Source of the DNA: Haplomitrium mnioides
Lineage: Eukaryota; Marchantiophyta; Haplomitriopsida; Calobryales
Reading direction: 5' to 3'
DNA length: 64,000 nucleotides
Assembly (NCBI GenBank): GCA_049999725.1
Contig: JBNGIS010035816.1
Location: 1 to 64,000, forward strand
In this document: positions 23,661 to 36,284 of the stretch, piece after piece
How the letters are laid out: the number at the start of each line of letters is the position of its first letter
Numbering within the stretch: position 1 is the stretch's first letter
The notes under the pieces: generated by a model
What the model was told of the DNA's origin: nothing
The model's database searches: none
The model's input: only the letters and a program-made list of their open reading frames with translations
Program-made: the position numbers and the translations under genes

Positions 23661-25219
23661 TTACTAATTTTAATAAAAACCAACACGTTTTGTTCAAAAA
23701 TCATTTTGTGCAGCAAAGTGAATCGTGATGAACATAAATAAATTGGATTGGGAGTGCAACAAGATTGAAACTTCAGAAAATAAAATTTTGTAAAGAAAAT
23801 ACTTTATTGTGTAGAACATTTACATCACTTTGATGCTACAACTCTATCCTCTTCAGCAAGAATTGTCTCATGTAAATCAGTTGGCTAAGAAGCTTCAACA
23901 TCTCCAGCTATAAGAGAGTCCCTTTGAGACTTTCCAGTCCCAAAGATGGCAACAGAATCATCGGTAGCACTTGTAGTACCAGGAGGAACATAATCCTTAT
24001 GGTAGGCATACACTCTCTGTGATTCGGTCACGTTGGATGGCATTGAAGCCATCGTCAAAACTCTCTTAGAAATGTAGATAGACTTCTATCTATTATATTC
24101 CATAGTGATGCAATTTTGCATCAGCTTCAAAGTGCAGACAAGGTCTGTGCCGGATCCAGAGCAAAGATTTAAGATCTAATCTTGCTCTGTTGATAAATAG
24201 TCAATAAAAATTTGTAAAGAACTTAGGGTTTTTGATAAACATTGACAAGAGAATCATCTTCTAGATGTTTTAGTCTAGTCGATACTGCATGACATCTAAA
24301 CACACTCCGCATAATTTGCCAATGACAACCACTCGTATCAGCAAGTTGCAAATTGAAAAGCCTCATGCTCCTCTTTCCCTCCTTTGTCTAGTAGCTTATA
24401 GTCTAATACTCGTGAGCGTGAGCAGTTTATGGACCACCGGAATGATGAATATTACATTTGTCCCTATAGTAAAAAAAACAAAAAAATCACTTACTTGAAA
24501 CAAAGTGTAAGAAAACTAAACAAGGTAAACTAGAAAACCAAAAAATCAAAAAAGAACTTACTAGATGCCATGGTTGATGGCATAGCAAACCTCTACAAGA
24601 GCATTATCAACGATGCCAAATTGTTGCAAAGAATGTATTATCATAGAAGATCAAGAATCTGAAGTCGTAACTGCCGCAAAAGAGGAAACCATATCAAAAA
24701 TATCATCTCTAAAAAAAGGTTCTAAATCATCATGCTTACATTCTTTAAGGTTGTAATTGTAAGAAATATCTGCAATGGCCAAAGTGAAATATCTAGGTTT
24801 CACGAATCTCTTCAACTAATGAGCATTGGCCTCCTTATAGACTTGGTAATATGCCATGCTGAGTCCATGAACGAAGGACAGTAAGTCATCGTCTTCATCT
24901 CTCAGAACTCCATCAGTTGGAAGGGCAACAACATCATTTTGTTGCCTTGATTTCCACTCTAGTTTTTTAGCAAAAAAGCAAAAAAGCAAGAGGGTAGAAA
25001 ACAAGTGGTTGAGCCTAGTCTTGATCATCTGAGGCTTCTTTGACCCTCGATCTTTTTCTCCCTTTTGTAGTTGTCATCAAATTTCTGGCAAGTTGTTTAA
25101 ATGTTTTGTCCCCTTGCACATAGTAAAAACGAAAAAAAATTAGAGGAGACAACAAAAAATAGCTTACACTTTAGGGAGAAAGACAATTTGAGCAAAGACC
25201 CTAGAGGTTAAACTAAGAT

Positions 25220-25560
25220 TGACTTTGAAGTCCATGCACACATGGACATTGAAGTCGATGTGTGCTTGGACATTGAAGTCTAGAAGCTCTTAGACCTCAA
25301 TGTCCATACGCGCATGGACTTCAATGTTAAAATGTGCAAGAACTTCAATGCCTTTGAGCACTTGGACTCCAATGTCCAAGCATGCATGAACATGTAGTCC
25401 ATAAGCTCATGAAGATTAAAGTCTCAACTCGCATTGACTCTGAAGTCCATGCACGCATGAACTTCAATGTCTAGGCGCGCAAGGACTTTAATACCCAAAT
25501 ACATAGGGAATTCAAAGTCCATGCACGCATGGACTTTGCAATCTATGCGCATCAAACTAG
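25220..25560. repeat. 24-bp palindrome array, methyltransferase intron 2, copy 4
   Basis: About 14 units, for example GAAGTCCATGCACACATGGACATT and CAATGTCCATACGCGCATGGACTT, with a 24-bp period. It fills most of intron 2 (25114-25654). Confidence 0.82.
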
Positions 25561-27126
25561 AGACTTAAAATCATTTTCATTATAACAAAACACAATTTAC
25601 AATAAATTCATTGCATTTCTAGAGAAATAAACGTATAGTGGAAAACAAACTTACCAAAAGCTTCTCAAAATTGGAGTAAAATGCAACCATCTTTGACTCC
25701 TCAATGTGGAGAGGGTACTCAACTCTTGCTTCTTCCCATCTGCTAGAATAAACTTTGGAGCAAAAAGATTTCACTATAACTGCCAAAACCTAATGTCTCT
25801 CTACCTCGTAAGACATTTCTTCCATTGAAAGCTCTCCGGCTTCCACGCATTTCAAAACTAATACTTTTACTTTGTCAAGAAGACCCTGAAAGGACCTCCA
25901 AGATGTCCACTTCATATCCTCCATTCTCAGTGATACCTTGGCCTTTGGCTTCAGACCCTTCACTGTATTCTTCTCCCACATAGAAAAAATGCTCTGTTGT
26001 AAATCTAAGAGCTCACCACTTCAGAACGCCAACTAGAACCAATTGTCTTGAGATATTACTTTCTTCTCAAGAGTCGACTTGGGATTGATCTCCAAGGTCT
26101 CCAACACTAGATCTCTTTTTAATTTTTGGAATGACACCATCCTACTCTCTATAAACCTTTGATGCTAATATTCGACCTTTTGAATTGAGGTCATTGGCAA
26201 CCTGTATCTCTGGTCATAATTGCCATCAGTTGCAAAAATATGGGCCTTTGTTGGTGTTAAGCCCAAGTAAACATCAGATTCTTTGCTCCATATTTTGTAA
26301 TAAGAAGTTTCCTTACTGCAACACTGTGATTGCCTCCTACGAAATCATACTGATACATTTGTGTATGAGCATTCATTGTGCCAGAAGCGCAACAAAGTCT
26401 TCATTCAACCTCCTAATCTGGAATGACCCCCAATTGCCCATTCCAGGTTTTGAAAGATTTAAATTTTCCAACCGAATAGTAATCGTTTCTTCTCAGACTC
26501 TGCATCATTGAATTGCAGACTCCTTGATTTTATTTTTGTCTTCCTCAAACATTGTTTGAGGGTCCACTTGCTCACGCTCTTGGAATGTTTGCAACCCGTT
26601 GTGCGATTGCCTTTTTGCTCTTGATGTTGGAGCCTGAACTGACTCTGGCTTGGATTCCTCCCTTGAGCTACTCAGTGTTGAAGACGATGAGGCCGCAAAA
26701 AAAGACCCTGTTGGAGATTGGGAGGGGGCTGGCTCTTCCTCAATAATTGGAGCTGGCATAAGCTTTTTCTTTGTGAAAGCCTGTTTTTTCTTTTTCAGAG
26801 CCTCAAGTGGCTCCACTGCCTTTCTCATTTTTGCAGCAAATATTCCTGGTGTTGCTGCAAGTGACATGGTTTTCGCGCTAAGATGTGGCTTAAGCTGCTG
26901 AATGTGGATGCCCTGCTTGGGCTTCAGCAGTTTAATGCTGATTTCCATCTTAATAAAATCTCGTTCGATGTGCTTTGCATCATGGTAGCTATCCACAAAG
27001 TTTGCCAAAAATTGAGTGAATTGGAAAACAAAACAAAAAAATGATCAAACATGTTAAACAAAAAGTCTCCAAATGTTTACAAAAAGTAGACTTGTACTTA
27101 ACGTTCAATATAAGAAAAACTTACTC

Positions 27127-27305
27127 AGAACTCTATGCGCGCATGGACTTGGGAGTTCGGACACTCAATGACATGAGAGTCTAAGCATGCATAGACCTAG
27201 GAGTCTATATGCACAGGTACTTGACAATGTGAGTCAAGGCGCGCAAAGACTCACAAGTACAAGCCCGTAGGAACTCCAAGGTCTATGCCTGCACAAGGTT
27301 CCAAG
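27127..27305. repeat. Palindrome array, methyltransferase intron 1, copy 4
   Basis: About seven units, starting with CTATGCGCGCATGGACTTGGG near 27133. Spacers resemble TTGGGA, as in copies 1 and 2. Confidence 0.75.
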
Positions 27306-27709
27306 TAAGTCAAAAAAAAAAAACAAATAAAAAAGGGTTTTAAAATCTTACCTTGCGTCTTCCTTTGCCGTTTGAAGATCCTTGGCAAAAATTTCCCTCT
27401 CCTTCATCTCGAAAAAAGCAAATTGTTTGCGAGATGCCTTGTACAAGGTAATGGCATCTTGTGACTGCACAAGCAGCGTGATGTTGGCTCGTTGGCCCTC
27501 TCTTATCATCATGATTTGGACAACAAGACCCAAGTTGAATTTCTCACCTTCATCAATAAAAAGGTAAGGTGTTGATCAAGGTTTTTCAAAGATCCACAAT
27601 TTACCAGCCAATCTCAGTCTAACTTTTCTAGCTTGGGAGCCTTGATAACATTTGAATACCTATAAGGCTTCATTTGAGCAAGTCTGGGAACATTTACTTG
27701 TGATGCCAT

Positions 27710-28161
27710 TTTCCAAAAAGTGAAAGCTGGTAGAATTTTAGATGAAAAATCTTACAAACAAAAGTTCAAAAAAATTGAATGGCTGAAAATAGCAAAATAA
27801 CAAGGAAATACAAATACAAGAATGACAAGAAAACAAAAACTAGAAAGTTAACTCATGACAATGGAAAGAAACTTTCCATTGATACTCCTTTCATACCTAA
27901 ATTTCAAAAAATACCTTTTCTCACCAAAAAATGATTCTCGGAGCCTTTCACACGTAGGTTTGCGTGGTGTAAAAGGTATATAAAGCATCGCTTGTTTTCC
28001 TCTTTCCAATTTCTTTTTTTCATTTTCTTCACAAAAAAATCCCAATTTTGTCGTTTTGCGGAAATTTCTCTAAAAACACATATTTTTGGTAGGCCATAAG
28101 AGGTTGAAAACATTTGTTCAAATAGTTTCTTCAAATAGTTGATTTTTAGTGAGCTTTATCA
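27710..28161. promoter_or_regulatory. Shared divergent promoter, copy 4
   Basis: The 452 bp between the start codons. TATATAAAG (27977-27985) faces the DUF7869 gene; the methyltransferase TATA box has decayed to TATGAAAGG (27887-27895, minus strand). Tracts rich in T and C lie downstream of each box, as in likely 5' untranslated regions. Confidence 0.62.
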
Positions 28162-28380
28162 ATGGTTGGAGTTCTTAAGGGCAAGAAGAGGTTAGAATTC
28201 CAAGATTCATCTTCACAAAAAAGTGCTACTTTTGACAAGCAAGTTGAGATTTGTTCAAACCGCAAATCTTTGGAGGTAAGAGATGGACTACCAAAAGTGT
28301 CAAGTGTGATGGCAAGTATGTTGGGAAAAAAATGGCTTCTATTGAATCATATAACTCCACCTGAGAAGATGAAGAAGATG

Positions 28381-28530
28381 AACTCTATGCACGCATAGGA
28401 TCAGGGATTTAACCCTACGCGCACATAGGGTCAAGGAGTGAATCCAATACGTACAAAGGATTAACGAGTGAACAACTTGTATGCAAACAATCAAAGTAGG
28501 AACCCAATGCTTGCAAAGAATTAAAGAAAC
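28381..28530 (+). repeat. 30-bp coding palindrome repeats, copy 4
   Basis: Five 30-bp units, starting CTATGCACGCATAGGATC and CCTACGCGCACATAGGGTC, with spacers near AAGGAGTGAA. They lie in the first exon of the DUF7869 gene. Confidence 0.75.
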
Positions 28531-30074
28531 AAGCTTCTACAAGCACACGATCTTTGTTGCAAATTAAGCAATCAAAGTTGAATCTTTCTTTTAGCTACTC
28601 CAACAGATCAACAGAAAGACATTCAATTTGAAATTTCTAGATGATTGTGGATCTCTCTTCGTCCTCATCTGAAGGAGACCTCGATATTCATGATTAAATT
28701 ATGTTTGTTCAAAACACAAAAAGCATACAATCTATGGATCGTTTTGATTTTGGAGATGAATTGTTGTCCTTGATGGCACCACTCAAACAACAAGTGATTT
28801 CAATTCAAGTTGGACCTCACAATAAGATTGGGAAATCTGAAACAAACCAAATTCTTTTGGAAGAGTCTTCAGACGACAATTTGGGAAATGATTCTAGTAA
28901 AGAGTCTTAATCAATCAATATTTCATTGGAGTTATCGCCTAGAGCATCGATCATGTTGCCAAAAACATTTCCTAATAATCGAGATATTGATCAAGATTCC
29001 GTTTCGTAATGGTGCATTTCTCTCAATCTTTAAGGAGTACTTCATCCTTAAAAAATGTTTTGTGAAGAAACAAGCAGTATCTACGATGATGATCAAGATC
29101 TTTAGGACAATGAATTATCCATGATTATCGAATTCGCCTACAGACCGAATCGACCTACACAACTTAAGAATTTTTTGTTTGGGCTAAAACCCAAACAGGT
29201 AAAAATTTTACATGAAAATTCTTTCGGAAAGTTCACTCTAACGAGAGCTTTGTAAAGAAAAAGCTCAATCCAATATCAAATTTTAAATTGAAGAGAATTT
29301 TATATTATCCAAATAATTGTTTGTCGTTGTATAAGACACATTTTTTGAAAATTGTGAGAGAAACATATTTTTGACAAAGCATGAAGAATCGAGATATCAC
29401 ACTGCAGTGGAGAATACCAAGAAGAGACCTTGATGTTGACAATCGATTTACTCTGCCTAGTGGTACTGTTGTTTGTAGAAGAGCCTTCAAATTAATATTA
29501 TCAATAGGGAATTGATAGAATCCAAAATCTCAAAAACGCAGATCCTAGAGGTAGTTTTAGAAAAAAAAAGAACTATCTGCCAAAAGGAGTATTTGTGTGT
29601 GAGTGATTGGAGATTTTCTTTTAGGGACACTGCGAGAGAATACCTACTCACAAAGTTTACAACTTGTCCGATAATTCTACAAATTTAAATGAGAAGTTTA
29701 TGACTATTACCCAACTTATTTGAAAGAGAAAGATCTTGATTGCATTTTTAGTTTCTCATGTTCAACAAAACATTGGAGAACTCATTTCCCAAATGCAAAA
29801 ATTCCTAAACGCAATAGATTTGTTGTTTGTGAAACATGCAAAGAAATAAAATCATTGCAAGAAAAGTCCGCCTTGGAGTATAGCAAAGGTAACAAATTTC
29901 TTCTCTTTTGAGACCTTTGGTTAATCCATACTCCTTTTTCTAGACTAAAAGCTTAGTTTTAGAGATGTTATATTTTCTCAACTTAGTGCTAAAAGACATT
30001 TGTTTTCGTTAAGTTGTTCAGCAAACAAGAGTTGAGTTGAATAATTCTTAGCAACTTGAGTTGTGAGAAGAGAG

Positions 30075-30400
30075 TCTATGCTCACATGGGGTATGTTGTT
30101 TTTAGTTTGAATCCAAATCTTGTCTACAATCGAATAAAGCAAAGATATGAATTTGATTTTTGGTGGTGACCTTAGCTTTACAACAAGTTTTGCTTTTGTT
30201 GCTTTGAATCAAGAACCCTTTATAAGAAAAACAATAGCAAGAACTATTTTTTGTTGTTTGCAAATTCTATGTGCACATAGGATTTGTTCTTGTTTCTATT
30301 TAAACCATTCATGACAACAATCCAAGAAAGTTATGGTATTGGTATTGTTGCTTTGTTCCTATGTGCGCATACTATTAGTTGTTGTCTCCACTCATCCCTA
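30075..30400. repeat. Palindromes in the DUF7869 gene intron, copy 4
   Basis: Scattered single units such as GTCTATGCTCACATGGG, CTATGTGCACATAGG and CCTATGTGCGCATAC, at the positions seen in copies 1, 3 (21215-21425) and 5 (54920-55110, 55290). Confidence 0.65.
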
Positions 30401-32779
30401 TGTGCCCTAGAATGTGTTCAGGTTTTTTTTTATCTTTTGCGAACAAAAAGTCCAAGCTACCTTTGAAACTCTAGTTCTAGTTTGTGACCATTTGTTAGCA
30501 AATCTTGTTTTTCTCCTTTTAAAACTTTTGTTTACTTTAAGTCAAATAGATTTTCCTTTATTTAAATTACCTAAAGTTTGTTTTTAATGTTTTACAAAAT
30601 TTCCACTTCTACCAATCCAAACATTTGTTTAAGATGACTTGAATACTTTTGGCACCTTAGGTTGTCTTTTAGAGTTTCAAACATCGACATATGTTGTATT
30701 AAATTATTTTTATGTCTTTTGTGCTTTCTAATGGTGCAGTCAAATATAATCACCAATTGTTTCTTCATCGTGACCAACAAATGAAAGAAAGAACAAAACT
30801 TGCAAATTATTGAAGAAAATGTTACACCTATGGTCAAAAGTACTTTGGAATTGTCATTGATGAAATGTATCAGAAGAAAACTACTAATCCACACTAGCCT
30901 TTGCCACCAAAAAACATTGATACAAAAATTTTGGTGGGTGTGTATGCTGTTGGTGCCTTAATATTCAATCATGCTCTTTCTTTAAAGGTCTTCTAAACCT
31001 ACGAAAACTTGAGACGTGATTTTAATTTGACTGTTATTGTGCTCAACAAAATATTATGTGACTTTGAAGGGCCGCTGCCTCCAATTTTGTATCTTCAGTT
31101 GGACAACACAACACAAGAGACTAAGAATTCTATCTTATTTGGATATCTTAGTCTACTTATTGCCGAGAATGTTTTTTGAAAAAGCAAGCTGGGATTTCTC
31201 ATGGTTGGCTATACTCATGACCAAATCGATCAAATGTTCAGCCAATTCTCGAAAAATTTGAAACGTATCAAAGCTTTCACAATTACGAGTCTTAGCAAAG
31301 CGCTTCAATTATCCTATAATCCTAAACCTCAAGAAACTCTTTTAATGGAAACATGGGATTTCAAAATGTTTCTACAACAACATCCTTCTTTGGTTCAAAA
31401 GGTACATGATATTACCTTTAATCAACAATTTTAAGTTCTAGTTAAATTATTCCAAAGCAAAGATTTGGAGCAAACAATTTTCAACAGATGAATTTTGGTT
31501 ACCTCCAAATGGTATTTGTCAACTCAAGTGTCTACCCAAAGTGGACAGAGAAATTTTGAATTCGATGTTGATTCCTCTCAAGGCATTTTTTGAAATCAAA
31601 AGATCTCAAAAGGAAATAAGAGAAGTTGATACTAAGAAATCGGTCTTTGCAATAAAGAACAACATAAGTGAGAATTGCTACAAGTTCTTTACAGATTCTG
31701 ATATTCAATGGTGGAATGACTTTTTTCTTGCCCTACAAGAGATTGCAGCCTACATACTTGAAAAAGTTTGCGAGTACTCGAAGCAAAATTTACCTTTCCA
31801 CCTTCACAACCATCAAACATTTGTAATGATTCTCAAAATGTTCATCTAGATTCTTAGCTTGATGCTCAAGAGATAGAAGAAGATACTCCAGTATAGCAAA
31901 TACTTTCTACATATTGAGCAATCTATGATAGAGCATCTAGGCCACTAGAAAGGACTCTTTTGCACAACACTTGATACGGGCATAAATTTGGCAATTTACA
32001 TGAGATGAAAGCGAGAATGTTTATTTGTGTTGTTGTATCTTAAGAAATAATTCCTAGAAATAATAGCAGCAACAAAATGGAAATGCAAATCCAAGTTACA
32101 TATTGATGTACTTGATGTGACACAAATTACGATTCTGTCTTTTGATTTCTTCTTATACAAAAAACATCAATTGAAGAAAACCACTCTAGCTACCATTAAA
32201 GCAAATCTATTTGACTACAAAAGACAAAAATCCCTCAATCTTGAAATGTTTCAAAGAGATTCAATCATTTTCATTAGCATTGAGACAAATCAAGTAAATC
32301 TTGATAAGTCTTTTGAAGTTGAATCCGAAGAAGTCAAGACAAGTGACTAAACTAGTTTAAAAATTGCATTGTATATTGTGTGTTTTCAATTATATTGTAA
32401 TTTAATTTTATAATTTTATAAAGCAAGTGAGAATATGGTGAAACAATTCATTGAACTTATCTACTACCTTGAACTTTTTACTGTAAATCATTCCAAGTTG
32501 AATGTTATTCTCTGTAAATGAAATTTAAATCTTTAGCTAATATTTTTATTTTCCTTGTAAAACATTTTCTTTTCCAAAATGTAAGTATGTTTTTTCCAAC
32601 TTTAGTGTTTGCTAGAAGAGTTTAAGCTTATTGTATTGCTAAAGCATCTACCCAAATTGACTACTTATTTTTGGCTTGAAAGGACTTTGATATATAACCT
32701 AAAACCTTTGGCCGCTTTGACTCAGATGTAGAGCTTTATATTTGTTTTACTTTTAGGTTCCAAATAAGAAAAAAAAATC

Positions 32780-33225
32780 TTTTGCGTGCATAGGGTTTGT
32801 TGCAAAAAATAGAACATTTACCATCTGTATCTTTGGTTGTAGAAGTCTAAACCCTATGCGCACATAGACTTTGATTCATAAGTCGAAACGTTGTGCATCC
32901 AAAAACTCTTCTGCGGAACCTAAAACCTAGGTTCTTGATAGTCTTTGTTGTGGAATGTTCAGATGGTAAGGATTCCTATGCGCGCATAGACTTTAGGGCG
33001 GAGTGTTCAAATGTTGAGCTTGGATTCCTATGCGTGCATAGACTTTGATTCATAAGTCGAAACGTCGTGCATCCAAAAACTCTTATGCGGAACCTAAAAC
33101 CTAGGTTCTTGATAGTCTTTGTTGTGGAGTGTTAAGATGGTGAGTAAGGATTCTTATGCGCGCATAGACTTTAGGATGGAGTGTTCAAACGTTGAGCTTG
33201 GATTTCTATGTGCTTATAAACTTTG
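32780..33225. repeat. Palindromes in the 3' flank of the copy 4 DUF7869 gene
   Basis: Units of the form CCTATGCGCGCATAGACTTT recur near 32850, 32970, 33025 and 33155, inside a larger repeat of roughly 185 bp. Two almost identical stretches start at about 32870 and 33050 (GATTCATAAGTCGAAACGT...). Confidence 0.72.
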
Positions 33226-34103
33226 GGGTGGAAGTCCAAGCCTTCCTTAAGTTCTACTTCTCATATGCAACCTTCAAGCTTCTACATACAAAGACTACCG
33301 ATTATAACTTAGTTTCTACACAAGTGATTGACTCTTTTGTAGAGCTTGAAACCTTTATTTGGTAGAATCAAGTCAAAATCTTGGAGATGTTTCTTGTTTA
33401 CACTCTTAATTCAATCTCCTTAGCTACTGGCTTTTTGATTCTGAACTATGACTCCTTTGTGTATATGCTTTGTTGAATTATAAAATATTTTAAAATGCTA
33501 AAACCTTTTTTCTAAGCCTACTTTAACTTTTGCGTGCATGGATTTTCAACTACAAATGAAAGCTTCTTTCTTGATTGAACTTTAAAATAGAGCTACTAAA
33601 TCCATGCAATGCTTCATTTTGTTGGTTTCTATGTTTACGATTGCAAACTCATTCCCTTGACTTCTAGTCCGTTTGGGATTTTTCTTTATGTTTTGTAATT
33701 TTTTTTCCAAAAAAATTGTTTCAAATAGCACAATGTCTAAACGCGCCTAGAGTTTATGCAATCAAACAAATTTCAAAATAATTTCTTGTGACATGTATTT
33801 CAATTTTTGGGCTTCAAATTGTAATCAATGCAATTTTCTTGTGAAAACTTATCATAATTTTTATACTTTTCATCGATTTCAATTTTTCCAATATTTTCAT
33901 AAAAACTGATAATATTGTTTGATTTTACATAACAAAATTGACTTTTGCTCTATCATGTTTGTTGAAATGGCAAAAGATAAACCTCAAAAACTCATGTACT
34001 TTTTGTTTTTTTTAAATAGCCTCGTTTTTTTTGTTTTTTGAACTCAATACCCACAGTTTTTCCTAAAAACAAAAAGGTTCTTGTTTTGAGTAGCCTATTC
34101 CTA

Positions 34104-34122
34104 GTTCAAAGTAGTGGTTGTT
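34104..34122. repeat. Terminal inverted repeat, DUF7869 side, copy 4
   Basis: GTTCAAAGTAGTGGTTGTT, one base off the complement of the consensus. It is preceded by TTTTGAGTAGCCTATTCCTA. From 33230 to this point the sequence is AT-rich and shows no gene. Confidence 0.85.
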
Positions 34123-36284
34123 CTTTGCGCGAGTCGCCCTTGTTCATCCAACGCAGCTGCCTCTCTAAGCTTTTGAGTATCCCTAACATCACTTGTATTC
34201 CTCATCGTTGGCGACAAGAGACAACTCCAAAGTGATAGAAGATCAAGGAAAACATTGAGGCAGGGTCAGGCATGTTGTTTCTCATGTCAAAAAAGACCTT
34301 GTCGAGCTCTTGGTTTTTGATAGCCAGACATATGTTCATTCGGGCACCTACAGCCTCATGTAATGTGTATTGTTTTTTTTTTCTCTTCTCCAACCTTCAT
34401 TTTCTTTGGATCGGCTCAGCACTCTTGCAATATGCTCACAATTTTACAAAAATGGCCTTCCTGCCTACCTTATTGTTGCTTCTATGCATCTCTCTACAAC
34501 TCACTTATATGTATTCATATGGCAACAACAAATTCACAACCTTGTAGCTACCTTCTCCACTTAGCATATAGTAATCTCTTGGAGCACTCCCCAATTCTGA
34601 CAGGGCATTCTCGATTGATCTGTGTACAAAGGCGTCATTGTAGCAGCGAATTCTTTATCCCTCTCAGAAGTCCATTGTTGAATCTCTCGCCCAATCAATT
34701 CCTATACAACTTCTGCCCGCTGTTATGGATTTGTCTCCTCTTTCTTGCAATGCAAAGAAAACAAGGTGGCGTCTTTAGACCATCAACCCAGAGCTGGTCA
34801 TGAGCTCCTTCCTACATCAATATCCTCTACAAGCCAACAATCGTCTATGTTCGTATTTTCTAGCTATGTCCATATTGAGAGCATTTTGCAACATCGCACA
34901 ATCATCACATGACCTCTTTTTTTTCCTTATTCTGTTAATTGCAATTTGGGTGTCAACGTCATTTCACATTGCTAATGTGATCCTAAATATCACAACTTCT
35001 GGTGGAGGCGATCATTTTTTTTCATTCACGATTTTGGGTCTCCATCTCTAAATATGAGTAGAACATATAATACATCGATCTTTGCCATCTGCCTGTGTGA
35101 AGTCCATGTCCACTTGTACCATCGACAACCACCATAATCGAATCCATCTTGATTGTTTTCGACTTCTATATTGTGCTTCCTTGATGATTCTCTCCCCTAT
35201 GTTTGTCTTCATCATATGCAACTTGTGCCACTACTCAGCCGTTGTTTCCAAGAACTCAGGTGCATCATTCTTCAACAAGCTCTTCCTCCTTATTGATTCT
35301 CATATTTCCCTCAGTGTTCAACATCTCGGATGCAGCACCCCTTTCTTTTCTTTCTCACGTTAACGCATTTGCTAGATTATCTCCTATATACCCATATTCT
35401 TCTTCAATCTTTCTTCTCTATTTCAGTCAGATCACATTCTGGCTCCCAAACTGCATGCAACATCTCCTATTACAAGCATTGTTGAGTCGTGTGGTTTTGC
35501 ATGTTACTGTAGCACTCCGCTAGTGCATTGATGAACCTTCACCAATCCCCTCTGTGAACCAACATCTGAGCTCCTTCCTACATGGTGACGTTTCTTTCTT
35601 CTTTAGTAAAATTTCTTTATTTTCACCAAGACTGCGTCGTACAAGAAAGAGAGAAGGGGGAAATGAGCCCCCTTCTTTCTATTTATCAAGGGGCCCTAAT
35701 TCCCCACATGAGGAAATTTTCTGTCAACGTACACCCTTGGATCAAAGCGATCTTGTTCGTCTTTTTTATTCTCCTTTTCCTCATTGGCTTGGGTGGTAGC
35801 TTAGGTTTAATGTTTGTTAATTAATATTTTAGTATTATCTTTGTTGATTACTAGCCCAAACAATTTTTTTTTCCAAATCCCACAACCTATACAAAACATG
35901 TACACATATACTCTTGCAATGCACACACACAAACTTTCAAGGGGATGCCTTTCTTTTTTCTTCTTGTAGAAGCGTTATTTTCTTTATTTTTCTCCATTTT
36001 GATTGTTCGAATTGTTGTTGTTGCTTGATTTGTTTTGGTACCTATAATTTTTTAGTAGAGACGTGCTATTTCTACGGTTGTATTTCTAAATCTTAAAAAA
36101 TCTTTTTTACTTTAAATTCGAACATAAAGGTCTTTTATCTAAATCATAATTTCTTCCTATTGTTTGGGCAGTGTCCGTTGTTCACCGTTTCTGCCTCTTG
36201 CATCCTTGTTTTCTTCCTTGTTCTGCTTTCTTCCTCCTTTGCACTCTCTTTGCGTGCGTCTTCATCTCCCATCCTAAACCCTAG
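34123..36284. other. No recognisable gene; CT-rich stretch
   Basis: The plus strand is rich in C and T, and several overlapping open frames of 60-146 codons occur without any family resemblance, strong start context or consistent frame. On the minus strand TTGATAAATAGAAAGAAGG near 35690 resembles the TATA region of an LTR. I regard the stretch as decayed retrotransposon sequence but cannot prove it. Confidence 0.4.

Larger units (their letters stand above)
23825..27709 (-). pseudogene. ParB-like/beta-class methyltransferase gene, copy 4, broken
   Basis: Exons on the minus strand: 27709-27352, 27020-25655, 25113-24562 and 24463-23825. Exon 2 opens with a long clean stretch (26505-27008): ANFVDSYHDAKHIERDFIK, then a Lys-rich and Ser-rich linker (EALKKKKQAFTKKK, FFAASSSSTLSSSREE). 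Part of the ParB-like region after this is missing: at about 26350 it passes from RLNEDF... to the NHS-equivalent segment. Exon 3 has LAIADISYNYN in place of LAIADIPYGYN. Exon 4 has LCSGSGTDLVCTLKL, the cleanest FxGxG-type motif in the window. Acceptor 1 has changed from CAG to CAA. The stop lies a few codons past that of the other copies. Confidence 0.8.
28162..32350 (+). pseudogene. DUF7869-type putative transposase, copy 4, broken but full length
   Basis: ATG at 28162 (MVGVLKGKKRLEFQDSSSQK). The first exon ends near 29888 (AAAG/GTAAC) and carries the ten-residue repeats (28381-28530), FDFGDELLSLMAPLKQQ, a Cys cluster and the CETCKEIKSL segment. The second exon, from about 30740, has LQLDNTTQETKNS (Asp codon at 31102), GFLMVGYTHDQIDQMFSQ (His changed to Tyr), TITSLSKALQLSYNPKP, and QWWNDFFLALQEIAAYILE. 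The last segment, YKKHQLKKTTLATIKANLF to the stop at 32348-32350, is open for 77 codons and recurs in copy 5, so it is the true C-terminus. Stops and frameshifts are spread through both exons. Length is about 1,100 codons in the inferred ancestor. Confidence 0.78.
23227..34122. mobile_element. Copy 4 of the two-gene element, most complete
   Basis: Contains both genes, the shared promoter, all six palindrome arrays and the DUF7869-side terminus at 34122. By comparison with copy 6, only about 240 bp of the methyltransferase-side end are missing. It therefore gives the full layout and a length close to 11.1 kb. Methyltransferase gene 23825-27709 minus; DUF7869 gene 28162-32350 plus. Confidence 0.82.

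Noticed and set aside
34363-35523. Several plus-strand open frames that could be a small gene
   Set aside because: Low-complexity CT-rich sequence gives Leu/Ser/Phe-rich frames; no splice pattern or family likeness could be supported.
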